Shown: positions 18,458 to 26,290 of the stretch, one piece after another
Numbering within the stretch: position 1 is the stretch's first letter
How the letters are laid out: every line of letters starts with the position of its first letter
Source of the DNA: Kribbella catacumbae DSM 19601
Lineage (GTDB): Bacteria > Actinomycetota > Actinomycetes > Propionibacteriales > Kribbellaceae
DNA length: 64,000 bases
NCBI RefSeq assembly: GCF_000372465.1
Contig: NZ_AQUZ01000008.1
Span: 62,141-126,140, forward strand
Direction of reading: 5' to 3'
Position numbers and translations under genes: made by a program
Notes under the pieces: generated by a model
Told to the model about the DNA's origin: nothing
Database searches by the model: none
What the model saw: the letters and a program-made list of their open reading frames with translations, nothing else

Positions 18458-20137
18458 GTGCTGTTCCGTGTGCTGGGGCCGGTGGAGATCGACGGATCCG
18501 TGGCGGTCAACTACATCGGCGCCCGCAAGCCCCGCACCCTGCTCGCCGTACTGCTGCTGAAAGCCAACGGCTGGGTCAGCGTCGGGGAGTTGATCGACGC
18601 GCTGTGGGCGGATCAGCAGCTCCCGGCGTCGGCCGAGCGCAACGTGGGGACGTACATCTGGCAGCTCCGCAAGCTGTTGCCGCCGGTGGGTGAGGACGGC
18701 CAGCGGATCGAGAGCCGGTCGGGCGCGTACCGGATCCGCGTCGAACCCGGCGAGCTGGACACGAATCAGTTCGAGTCGCTGCTGGGCGCCGGATCCGCGG
18801 CACTCGATTCCGGTGATCCGGTGGCGGCGGTCGAGCGACTCAAGTCCGCGTTGTCGTTGTGGCGTGGCGAGCCGTTCGAAGGGCTGGTCACGGCGACGGA
18901 TCAACCGCAGATCGCGCGGCTCGTCGAGTTGCACTGGGCGGTGCGGGAGCGGCTCGCCGATGCGTTCCTCGCGACTGCCCGACTGCCGGAAGCGATCGCG
19001 CTCTGCATCAGCCTCACCACCGAGGACCCGCTGCGTGAAGGCGCCTGGACCCGGCTGCTGGTTGCCCTCCGCGACTCGGGGCGCATCACCGACGCGCTCG
19101 CGGCGTACCGGCGAGCCCGTACTGCGCTAGTCAAAGAACTCGGCACGGAACCCGGCCCCGAACTGCAACGCCTCCACCAGGCCATCCTCGAAGGCAGCCG
19201 CCCCCAGCCCAACACACCGGCACCCACAGCCGTGCAGCCCACACCCGCACAGCCCGCAACTGTGCAGCCCGCACCCGTACGGCCCACATCCGTGCAGCCT
19301 GCACCCGCACAGCCTGCACCGGTACGGCCCGCACCCGAACGGCCTGCACCCGTGCAGCCCGCGACTGCGGCGGCGTCTGTACCAGCGTCCGCGCCGGAAT
19401 CCGCGCCGGTGGCGGTTCAGGGAACGCAGGTTGCGCGAACTGGGGAGCACTTGCCGCCGGAGTTGAGTTTGTCCGATCTGATTCCGCAGCCTGCGGCGGT
19501 CAGGCGGAACCGGCCGGGCGGTGCGGACGCCTCGTCTCCTACGGTGGCGCCGGACGACTACCTTCGAGCTGCGGTCGATGCCGCCGACGTGCTCACCGGG
19601 CGAGAACGAAGCGCCGCGTTTGCTGACCCGACTGCCGCTCTCCGCTGGTTCGACGCCGAGCAGGGCAACCTCACCGCCGCCATCAGCTACTTCGTGGCGA
19701 ACAACCGAGTGGAGCCCGCTTGGCGGCTCTGCAGCGCAGTACACGACTATCTGGAGGCCGGCGGCCAACTAGACGGCTGGCCGCAGCTACTGGTCAGAGT
19801 CGCCACCGCTACCCGGACCGCCGGTGACCGCTATGGCGAGCTGGTGGTGCGCAACATCCTCGGCATCGCCTACACCCAGGCTGGCCGGACACCCGACGCC
19901 TGCGGAGAATTCACCATCGCCCTCGGCCTCGCCGCCGCAGCCGGCGACCGAGACGCGGAAGGCATCGTCCTGGTCAACCTGGCCATGGCCGAAGCCGAAT
20001 TCGGAGCACCCACCGACGCAACCAAACACCTGAACCGCGCCCTGCACATGCTCCACGACCCAGCAGCAACAACCACAGCCAGAGAACTCCTGACCGCCCT
20101 CAACACCCACCCCAACCCCTCAGCCGCAGCCTCCTGA
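18458..20137 (+). CDS. SARP-family transcriptional regulator (AfsR/DnrI/RedD type) with TPR-like tail
   Basis: From GTG 18458 the protein is 559 residues and opens LFRVLGPVEIDG, the usual SARP N-terminus. GGGAGGGG lies 8 nt upstream of this GTG. An earlier in-frame GTG at 18374 would add 28 atypical residues. Residues about 1-95 form an OmpR-like winged helix (RKPRTLLAVLLL, NVGTYIWQLRKLL). Residues about 100-245 form the bacterial transcriptional activation domain (LWRGEPFEGL, ALAAYRRARTALVKELGTEP). A Pro/Ala repeat linker follows, then a helical repeat region (FDAEQGNLTAAISYF, GIAYTQAGRTPDACGEF) as in SARP proteins carrying TPRs, but without an NB-ARC ATPase. SARPs usually activate secondary-metabolite genes; no such cluster lies nearby, so the target is unknown. 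Confidence 0.88.
   Translation: MLFRVLGPVEIDGSVAVNYIGARKPRTLLAVLLLKANGWVSVGELIDALWADQQLPASAERNVGTYIWQLRKLLPPVGEDGQRIESRSGAYRIRVEPGELDTNQFESLLGAGSAALDSGDPVAAVERLKSALSLWRGEPFEGLVTATDQPQIARLVELHWAVRERLADAFLATARLPEAIALCISLTTEDPLREGAWTRLLVALRDSGRITDALAAYRRARTALVKELGTEPGPELQRLHQAILEGSRPQPNTPAPTAVQPTPAQPATVQPAPVRPTSVQPAPAQPAPVRPAPERPAPVQPATAAASVPASAPESAPVAVQGTQVARTGEHLPPELSLSDLIPQPAAVRRNRPGGADASSPTVAPDDYLRAAVDAADVLTGRERSAAFADPTAALRWFDAEQGNLTAAISYFVANNRVEPAWRLCSAVHDYLEAGGQLDGWPQLLVRVATATRTAGDRYGELVVRNILGIAYTQAGRTPDACGEFTIALGLAAAAGDRDAEGIVLVNLAMAEAEFGAPTDATKHLNRALHMLHDPAATTTARELLTALNTHPNPSAAAS
19220..19371 (+). repeat. 15-bp coding repeat (PAPVR/PAPAQ linker)
   Basis: About ten imperfect 15-bp units encode five-residue blocks such as PAPVQ, PAPVR and PAPAQ between the activation domain and the helical tail of the SARP regulator. 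Repeats of this kind can change copy number by slippage. Confidence 0.8.
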
Positions 20138-20179
20138 CCCACCCAAACCCCCGACGCTTTCGACCCGGCCAGGTGGCTG

Positions 20180-20270
20180 CGGACCGCCACCACTACGGAA
20201 CCCGGTGCAGGTGCCTCGACACGCCGGTGGGAAGCGGTTGCTGGCGAGGTTCGGTAGTGGTGGCCGTCCG
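20180..20270 (+). repeat. 91-bp intergenic element with terminal inverted repeats, copy A
   Basis: The ends are CGGACCGCCACCACTA (20180-20195) and TAGTGGTGGCCGTCCG (20255-20270), which pair at 15 of 16 positions. The element matches the reverse complement of 61810-61899 at about 74 of 91 positions by hand alignment, including CGACACGCC and CGGTTGCT inside. It fills the space between the convergent SARP and DUF305 genes. It has no coding capacity and resembles a MITE or REP-like element. Confidence 0.8.
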
Positions 20271-20280
20271 GGCCTTTCGG

Positions 20281-20889
20281 TTAGTTGGCCGGGATTCTGC
20301 CGAGTAGGCGTTGCATGGTGGCGATCTCGCGGTTCTGGCCGGTCTCGATCTTCTTGGCCAGGGCGATCGCCTCGGCGTTCCTGCCCGTGGTCTGTTCGGT
20401 CTTGGCCATGGCGACCGCGCCCTGGTGGTGCTCGATCATCATCTGGACCCACATCCGGTCGAACATCGAGCCCGTGGCGTTGCCGAGGTCGGACATCTCG
20501 TCCTCAGTCATCATGCCGGGCAGCGCTTCCATGCTGTGGTCGTGGTGGTTGGCGACCGGCAAAGGCTTGCCCCAGCTGGTCAGCCACCCCGACAGGATCT
20601 TGATCTCGGGGTCCTGCGCGGCCTTGATCGCCGCGGAGAGCTTCTTGACCTCGGCTGTGGTCGCCTTGCGGGCCCCCATCATCGCCATCTGCACGGCCTG
20701 CTGATGGTGGGGAATCATGTGGGTCGCGAAGGTGACGTCGACGTCGTTGAAGTCCCCGGCCGGAGTACCCGAACTGCTGGAGGGTGTGCCGGCGCTCGAT
20801 CCAGGCGCGGAACCGTCGTCGCCGCAACCGGCCAGCGCCAGGCCGGAGAGCGCGATCAGGGCAGCGGTCTTCCATAGGTGATGTCGCAT
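20281..20889 (-). CDS. DUF305 family lipoprotein
   Basis: 202 residues from the ATG at 20889, with AAGGAC about 7 nt upstream. The signal peptide ends LALAGC, so Cys22 is the likely lipidated residue. The mature protein has a Ser/Gly/Pro linker and then the DUF305 fold, with histidine/methionine motifs HMIPHHQQAVQMAMM and MMIEHHQGAVAMA. DUF305 proteins are ferritin-like four-helix proteins outside the membrane; a copper or other metal role is suggested by the His/Met richness and by the family's frequent link with copper genes, but is not shown here. The upstream gene at 20967-21458, on the same strand 77 nt away, is probably co-transcribed. Confidence 0.88.
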   Translation of the reverse strand: MRHHLWKTAALIALSGLALAGCGDDGSAPGSSAGTPSSSSGTPAGDFNDVDVTFATHMIPHHQQAVQMAMMGARKATTAEVKKLSAAIKAAQDPEIKILSGWLTSWGKPLPVANHHDHSMEALPGMMTEDEMSDLGNATGSMFDRMWVQMMIEHHQGAVAMAKTEQTTGRNAEAIALAKKIETGQNREIATMQRLLGRIPAN

Positions 20890-20966
20890 GAAAAGTCCTT
20901 GTCTTCTTAAGCGGAGCACTTCGGACACCGGGCGCGTGAGTCGCCCGGTTGTAGGCAGAGTTCGGC

Positions 20967-21458
20967 CTAGGTCCGCAGTACGCAGAGCTTTGACAAGGTC
21001 CGCCGGCGCCATGGTGGTGACGGCCCATCGGTGGCCACCCGAATCGCGGCAGCGGCCAGTACGACGGGGTGCGCCACGGTCAGGCTGCGCAGTGCCAGGG
21101 CGACGACGAGAGCGAGCATGAGCGCCGCGAGCATCGCCAGGCACACATCACCCATCGCGTGAAGGTGCCCGTCATGCCCGGCTCGCACGATCACCTCCGA
21201 CCCCGCTTGCACGTGCACCGCAGGCGACACGCCGAGGTCCGTCGCCGGTACGGCGATGGCGTGGGCCCCGTGGCCCGCCGGCGCTACGGGGACGGTGGGA
21301 GCGCTGCGGATTGCCGCGGTCGGTGGCTGATGGATGAGTGCCATCGCCGCGTCGTGGCTGCCGGTGAGGCCGTGCATGGCGAAGACGCCTGCCAGCAGGC
21401 AGACCGCGATCAGGGCCCTGACCGGCCCTTGTCGGATACGGATACGCCAGCTGTCCAT
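20967..21458 (-). CDS. DUF6153-like small membrane protein
   Basis: 163 residues from ATG 21458 (MDSWRIRIRQ). It has an N-terminal hydrophobic segment followed by a HGL motif (residues about 14-34), a Pro/Ala/His-rich external loop with HDGHLHAMGD, a second membrane span (CLAMLAALMLALVVALAL) and the tail LCVLRT. This layout matches the short actinobacterial DUF6153 membrane proteins, which often sit beside DUF305 genes as here. The loop histidines could bind metal. Its start lies only 10 nt downstream of the STAS remnant, on the same strand. Confidence 0.65.
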   Translation of the reverse strand: MDSWRIRIRQGPVRALIAVCLLAGVFAMHGLTGSHDAAMALIHQPPTAAIRSAPTVPVAPAGHGAHAIAVPATDLGVSPAVHVQAGSEVIVRAGHDGHLHAMGDVCLAMLAALMLALVVALALRSLTVAHPVVLAAAAIRVATDGPSPPWRRRTLSKLCVLRT

Positions 21459-21468
21459 CGAGCCCACC

Positions 21469-21726
21469 CTAACTACCCGATCCGCCGAGCTTTCCGGCGA
21501 GGCGTTCGTGGCGTTCGGCACTGGCGACGTTGAGGCCGACGATCTGGACGGTCTTCCCGTCCCGGGCGTACTTGGTGGTGATCGCGTCCAGCGTAGCCAC
21601 GGTGGACGCGTCCCAGATGTGCGAGTCGGTGAGATCGATGACGACCGTGGCAGGATCACCGCGGTAATCGAACTGGTAGACCAGATCGTTGCTAGAGGCA
21701 AAGAACAGTTCGCCGGTGACGCGGTG
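21469..21726 (-). pseudogene. C-terminal STAS-domain stub of a SulP-type anion transporter
   Basis: Read on the minus strand, the 85 codons before the TAG at 21469-21471 encode VTGELFFASSNDLVYQF, then VVIDLTDSHIWDASTVATLD, KYARDGKTVQIVGLN and ERHERLAGKLGG. This is the conserved end of SLC26/SulP transporters (STAS domain). The frame is closed upstream by a TGA at 21727-21729, and no membrane domain or usable start remains. The rest of the transporter is gone; the next sequence belongs to the oppositely oriented serine hydrolase. The STAS identification is from recognised motif pattern, not from a search. Confidence 0.8.
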
Positions 21727-21775
21727 TCAGGGCGGTGGCTGCTCGGTGTCAGGGCAGCGGATCAATGTTGTCGTC

Positions 21776-23011
21776 ATGAAGAGTTCAGCGAGCAGCAGAG
21801 TTCACCGGATATTCCAGCGAGTAGGAGTCACGGCACTGGCGGTCACAGTGCTGGCAGGGGTGGCCGCACCAGGGATTGCCTACGGTGCAGAGCCGAAGGA
21901 CGGGCGGGATCGCCCGGAGTTGGAGGCAGCCATCCAGGACTTCGTCGATGCCGGCTTCGCCGGGATCCAACTGCGTGTGCACGATCAGCAAGGCGAGTGG
22001 GTGGGCAGCGCCGGAGTACGCAAGCTGGGCGAGCCCGCGAAGCCGCCCACGAACGGGCGGTTCTGGGTGGGCAGTGTCACCAAGACGTTCACCGCGACCG
22101 TGGTGTTGCAGTTGGTTGCCGAAGGCAAGATCGGGCTGGACGCCTCGGTGGCCGGCTATCTGCCCCAGCTCGGACTGGACCGGCGGATCACCCCGCGGAT
22201 GCTGCTGCAGCACACCAGCGGGTTGTTCAACTACACCGGCGACTTCGACGCCGACGGGACCTTCGTGCCAGGGATCCCCGCGGCCGGCAAGGACTGGGTG
22301 GATAACCGGTTCGCCACATACCAGCCGGAGCAGTTGGTGCGGCTGGCGTTGTCCAAGCCGCCGCGGTTCGCGCCGGGGACGGACTGGCGCTACGCCAACA
22401 CCAACTACACGGTGGCACAGTTGCTGATCGAGAAGGTCACCGGCCGCTCGTACTCCGCGGAGATGCAACGGCGGATCCTACGGCCGCTCGGGTTGCGCGG
22501 CACCGTAGTACCGGGCAATCGGTCCCAGCTCCCTGGGCCGCACGCCCACGGGTACTACCGGTACCAGGACGCCGGCGAATGGAAGACGGTCGACGTCGCC
22601 CGCCAGAACCTGTCTCTCCTGGCTGGTGCCGGTGACATGATCTCGACCACCGAGGATCTCCACACGTTCTTCTCCGCGCTGAACGGCGGAAAGCTCCTGC
22701 CGGCCGCGCTGCTGGCCGAGATGCGCAAGCCGCACCCGAAGAGCGGGGACTTCCACTACGGCCTTGGTGTGTTCGTGCAGGATCTGGGCCCGAACTGCGG
22801 CGGCACCGTCTTCCACCACAACGGCAGCCCGCCCGGGGGGTACGGGGCGTTGATGTACAGCTCGCCAGACGGCAGCAGGACGCTGACCGCCTCAGTGACC
22901 ACCGGGGACGCCGCGATCGACGTGGTAACAGATTTCCCGAAGGCCCTGAAGAAACTCCTCGAGGACGTGCTCTGCGACGGCCAGGCCGGTCCTGCCGACA
23001 AGATGCGCTGA
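21776..23011 (+). CDS. Secreted serine hydrolase, beta-lactamase/DD-peptidase superfamily (class C fold)
   Basis: 411 residues from ATG 21776, which gives an Arg-containing signal peptide (cleavage near AYG-AEP, residue 38). All three catalytic elements are present: SVTK (Ser100-Lys103), YAN (Tyr206-Asn208) and HNG (His348-Gly350, the KTG equivalent). LQHTSGLFNY after the SxxK motif is typical of the D-alanyl-D-alanine carboxypeptidase and esterase branches. It probably acts on peptidoglycan peptides or on an ester or amide outside the cell; the substrate cannot be read from sequence. Its 5' region abuts the end of a deleted transporter, suggesting a rearrangement upstream. Confidence 0.85.
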   Translation: MKSSASSRVHRIFQRVGVTALAVTVLAGVAAPGIAYGAEPKDGRDRPELEAAIQDFVDAGFAGIQLRVHDQQGEWVGSAGVRKLGEPAKPPTNGRFWVGSVTKTFTATVVLQLVAEGKIGLDASVAGYLPQLGLDRRITPRMLLQHTSGLFNYTGDFDADGTFVPGIPAAGKDWVDNRFATYQPEQLVRLALSKPPRFAPGTDWRYANTNYTVAQLLIEKVTGRSYSAEMQRRILRPLGLRGTVVPGNRSQLPGPHAHGYYRYQDAGEWKTVDVARQNLSLLAGAGDMISTTEDLHTFFSALNGGKLLPAALLAEMRKPHPKSGDFHYGLGVFVQDLGPNCGGTVFHHNGSPPGGYGALMYSSPDGSRTLTASVTTGDAAIDVVTDFPKALKKLLEDVLCDGQAGPADKMR

Positions 23012-23059
23012 GCAACAAAAAGGCTTGTGTGAAGGCCGGGGGTTGGGTACCGGGTGGTC

Positions 23060-23440
23060 ATGAACCCAAGTGACCAGTTGGCGCCGGGCCCCCGGCCGAA
23101 GCGTAAGCCTGAGAGTCATGCGCGGCGGTGGGGCGCCGTCTACGTGCTTGCTGTGTTGTTCATCGGGTCGTGGCTGGGGTAGTTCTTCACCCAGCTGAGT
23201 GAGTTCCGGACCGATCAGCAGGAGCATGGGCAGTCGTTCCAGTGGGCCGACTACTGGATGAACTTCCTGGCCAGCACGTTCGAGAGCTGGCAGAGCGAGT
23301 GGTTCCAGCTGGTCTTCCAGACGATCCTGCTGCTCGGCGCCAAGCACATCATCTTCCGGGTCGATGCCGAAGACCTGGAACGCCTGGAAGCGAAGGTCGA
23401 CAAACTCACCACCCAACTCGACCGGGAACAGGCCGGCTAG
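23060..23440 (+). pseudogene. DUF6766-like membrane protein with an in-frame amber stop
   Basis: ATG 23060 starts MNPSDQLAPGPRPKRK and a first membrane span ending GSWLG. Codon 41 (23180-23182) is then TAG. The same frame continues without other damage for 85 codons: FFTQLSEFRTDQQEHG, NFLASTFESWQSEWFQ, a second span and a coiled C-terminus to TAG 23438-23440. The length (126 residues if read through) and the central FESWQSEWFQ motif fit DUF6766 membrane proteins. A glutamine codon (CAG) changed to TAG is the simplest cause. Only a 40-residue peptide, or the segment from ATG 23258, could be made without suppression. Confidence 0.75.
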
Positions 23441-23498
23441 GCGACCTCGTTCTCGATCAGGCCAGGGGCGGTGATCCGCGCAGGGGCGCCTGTTCTGA

Positions 23499-24771
23499 GG
23501 GATTGGTTGGTGGCTAGGCCTCTACAACAATTACCTCGACGGCATCGGCCAGTACGGAACGATGTCGCGGGGAGCGTCACGGTTGGTGGTGGAGAACAGC
23601 GTGTACGCGAACGCCGAGAATCCGATCCTTGCCAAGGACCCGGAGTCGAAGGTGGACTCCCGGGGCAACCGTTTCACCGGCACTCGCGGACGTCGCGACA
23701 ACACCGGCCCGACCTTCGACCCAACCTCTTTCTACATCTACACAGCGGATTCCGTGGACAGCTTGGCCGGCCTGGTGACGGCGCAAGCAGGCCCGACGAC
23801 CACGGATGAAGTGGTCGGCAGCCAGGTACGCGTGGCGCTCGACGGATCGGGTGACACGGCAAGCATCAGCGCGGCGGTCGGCGCGGCGGCCCGCGCAAAC
23901 CACCCGGGTCACGGTTGTCGTTGCGCCAGGCAACTATCGGGAGATCGTCCGGCTCTGGCCTGGCGCGGACGGCGTCACCATCCGGGGCGAGACGGGCAAG
24001 CCGGCTGACGTAGTACTGCGGTATGACCTGCCGGCCGGCGGTGCGAAGTTCTACGGCGGAACGTATGGCGCGAATCTGTCCGCCACCCTCGGCAGCCAGT
24101 CCTCGAACGTGCGGTTCGAGGACCTGACGATCGTCAACGACTACGACGAGAAGGCGAATGGATCGAGTCAGGCGCTGGCCCTGCGAACCACGGGGGACCG
24201 CACCATGCTCGACAACGTCCGGCTACTCGGCAACCAGGACACGTATCTGGCCGATACGCCGAGCAAAGCCGTGGTGTCGCGGGTCTATGTCCGTAACTCC
24301 TTCATCGAGGGTGATGTGGACTTCATCTACGGCCGTGCCACCGCGGTGTTCGAGCGGTCGACCATTCGCTCGCTCGATCGCGCCTCGACGGTCAACGGCT
24401 ACGTCACGGCTGCTTCGACTCCCGAGGGACGGCTCGGGTTCCTGTTCACAGGCAGCCGTTTCGTCTTCGAGGCGGCTCCGGGCACGGTGTTCCTGGGCCG
24501 GCCCTGGCACCCGAGCAGCGATCCGTTGGTCGATCCGGCGGTGGTGGTCCGTGACTCGTGGCTCGGAGCCCATGTCGGCACCCCGGCCTGGACCGACATG
24601 AGCGGCTACTCCTGGCGGGATGCGGAGTTCTTCGAGCACGGCAACACCGGCCCAGGCGCGGTGGTAGAGCCGGTCGATGGCCGGCCCCAACTCGACGGCG
24701 AGCAGGTCAAGGCGCACACGCGTACGACGTACCTGACCGGCACTGACGGCTGGACCCCCTGGCTCAGTTGA
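23499..24771 (+). pseudogene. Frameshifted pectate lyase (PL1) - pectinesterase (CE8) fusion
   Basis: The first part reads LYNNYLDGIGQYGTMSRGAS, VVENSVYANAENPI and DPTSFYIYT, the C-terminal end of a family 1 pectate lyase. Its N-terminal two thirds are absent, with a TGA just upstream at 23496. After a linker, VALDGSGDTASISAAVGAA begins a CE8 pectinesterase domain. Near 23885-23905 the frame moves forward by one base, then continues TTRVTVVVAPGNYRE to the stop at 24769-24771. CE8 catalytic motifs remain (GNQDTY, DVDFIYG, LGRPWH), so the damage looks recent. A secreted pectin-degrading role is implied for the intact ancestor. Confidence 0.82.
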
Positions 24772-24778
24772 CGTTTCT

Positions 24779-24809
24779 GGGCAGGCTCCGGTGCTCCCGG
24801 GGCCTGCCC
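24779..24809. terminator. Hairpin between the two pectin-related pseudogenes
   Basis: GGGCAGGC (24779-24786) pairs perfectly with GCCTGCCC (24802-24809) over a 15-nt loop, 7 nt after the CE8 stop. There is no T-run, as is common for GC-rich actinobacterial terminators. Confidence 0.5.
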
Positions 24810-24828
24810 ATCGGTGAAAGGACTCGAC

Positions 24829-25418
24829 ATGCGATTCCAGCGTGACGCGGTACGGCGGTGGATCCTTCTTGTGCTCGTGGCCCCGGACCGGATGGGGGCA
24901 AGCTCTCCCGCTCTTCCTCAACCACAAGGCGCGAGTCGTCGACGAGGCGATCTCGGGCGCCAGCTCCAAAAGCTTCATCGCAATCGGCGGTCTCGCCCGG
25001 ATCGCGTCCGCGATCCGGCCAGGCGACTATTCGCCACCCCGGTGGAACGGCGCAACTTCGACTCCGTCGGCACCGTCGTGACGACCCACGGTGACTACCC
25101 GGCTGCGATGCGGGCCCTTGCCCAGGGCAGCGAGGTCGCCTTGCTCGACATCCAGGCACTCTCCGTGCAGTTGTGGCAGTAGCTGGGTGTCGAGAAGACG
25201 AAGAAGTACTTCCTCTGGACCGCCACCCAGCAATCGACACGCACTTCAGCCCGCCCGGCGCCATCGAGGTCGCTCGACTGGTCGCGACCCAGTTGGTGGC
25301 CCGGGGCATCCTGGACGAACGGGAGGTGCGCCGCCTCGACGACGACCTCCCTGCTCTCGAGTTGACGCTAACGAAGGCAGCCGGGAGTGTGGAGGTGACT
25401 ACCTGGCCAGGGGGATGA
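24829..25418 (+). pseudogene. Degraded rhamnogalacturonan acetylesterase (CE12, SGNH hydrolase)
   Basis: ATG 24829 with AAAGGA upstream starts MRFQRDAVRRWILLVLVA, a signal peptide. The SGNH GDS block is then missing and the frame shifts. LPLFLNHKARVVDEAISGAS and LARIASAIRPGDY are recognisable in one frame. THGDYPAAMRALAQGSEVAL and IQALSVQLWQ appear in another, followed by an in-frame TAG (25180-25182). DTHFSPPGAIEVARLVATQL follows in the third frame. Those blocks match CE12 esterases, which deacetylate rhamnogalacturonan. Loss of the nucleophile region, two frame changes and a stop make it non-functional. Confidence 0.78.
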
Positions 25419-25421
25419 CCA

Positions 25422-25772
25422 ATGGGCGGAAGACGGGATCGGCCGGCGGACTGGTCGGCCCGGATCCTCTTGTCCGTGGTCGACGGCGGCGCGGTGGTCG
25501 CCGTGGCTGGGATGATGGACGTCCCGGTCGCGATGGCGCTGCGGAAGCTGCTTGCGGAGGCGGTCGACTGGCGCGCGGGAGCACTGCGCCTCCAGCTCGA
25601 CATCCCGCTCAACGGCGCCGAGTTGCTCGCCCAGATCCTGCGTGACGCGCAAGCCAGATTCCAGGCCAAGGGCAGACGCCTCGTAGTCGCCACCACCGAC
25701 CCAGCCGTAGTACGGCTCCTCGCCGGCGCCAACGTCACCGCCGAACTCCAACCCACCCCTTCCCCCGGCTAG
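25422..25772 (+). CDS. Small STAS-like (anti-sigma antagonist-like) protein
   Basis: 116 residues; AGGGGGAT precedes the ATG by 8 nt. The pattern of a buried strand (GGAVVAVAGMMDVPVAMALR), a second strand (ALRLQLDIPLNG), a helix (LLAQILRDAQARFQAKG) and a third strand (RRLVVATTDPAVVRLL) resembles the STAS fold of anti-sigma-factor antagonists. The usual phosphorylatable Ser/Thr in a DxSG-type loop is not clear (LDIPLNG here). No kinase or sigma gene is adjacent. It starts 4 nt after the CE12 relic and may have lost its context. Low-confidence functional call; the reading frame itself looks real. Confidence 0.5.
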   Translation: MGGRRDRPADWSARILLSVVDGGAVVAVAGMMDVPVAMALRKLLAEAVDWRAGALRLQLDIPLNGAELLAQILRDAQARFQAKGRRLVVATTDPAVVRLLAGANVTAELQPTPSPG

Positions 25773-26290
25773 CTCACGAGCTCGGGCCCGGCAACCTCCT
25801 CGACACCCAGCAGTTCGCCCCGTGCCGGTCGCCTGTGTGGGCGGGTGCGGAGCTCCATGCCATCAAAGCCACCGCCTTGGCGGGTGGGTTGGGCTTGCCG
25901 GCCCCGGATCGGCAGGGGATTGATGGGCTGGACCTCCGGTTCGAACCGACCTGGGCAAGACCGGGCAATGGATGGGGGCCGGGTTGTGCTGGGGGGCCGG
26001 ACCGCCAGCACACACCAACCTCGGCTGGTGGCATCCGGCCAGGCGTGCGCAGGCGTGGGTGGGCGTGCGTCCCGGACACAACGGCTGGTTGGTGAGTGGT
26101 GGCGGTCCGGGGATGCCGCTCACAGTCTCACCAGTTCGTGCTTCAACCGGCAGGAAGACGAGGAAGCTCGGATGACGTCATACCCGCGAGCAGGCTCGCC
26201 CAGGCACCCACGGAAGCGTCAGGAGAGCCCGAGTTTCCACCCCAGGTTCGGCAACAAACCTCCCCAACCCCCGCGGACAGGGTTCCGTGG
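25773..26290. other. Non-coding stretch in the decay zone
   Basis: No reading frame here resembles a protein. It holds a 12-bp palindrome CGGTTCGAACCG (25937-25948), an inverted-repeat element (25997-26110) and the 8-bp palindrome TGACGTCA (26173-26180). It separates the STAS-like gene from the end of the convergent hydrolase gene. Confidence 0.6.
25997..26110. repeat. 114-bp element bounded by 24-bp imperfect inverted repeats (possible relative of copies A/B)
   Basis: The left arm 25997-26020 (starts CCGGACCGCCAGCACAC) and right arm 26087-26110 (ends GTGGTGGCGGTCCGG) pair at 22 of 24 positions. The outer GGACCGCCA.CAC resembles the ends of the 91-bp elements at 20180 and 61810, but the interior does not align obviously. 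It may be a third, diverged member. Confidence 0.55.

Noticed and set aside
25937..25948. Palindrome CGGTTCGAACCG as a regulatory site
   Set aside because: No promoter or intact gene start is near it.
26173..26180. TGACGTCA palindrome as an operator
   Set aside because: Lies behind the 3' end of the hydrolase gene, with no start codon close by.
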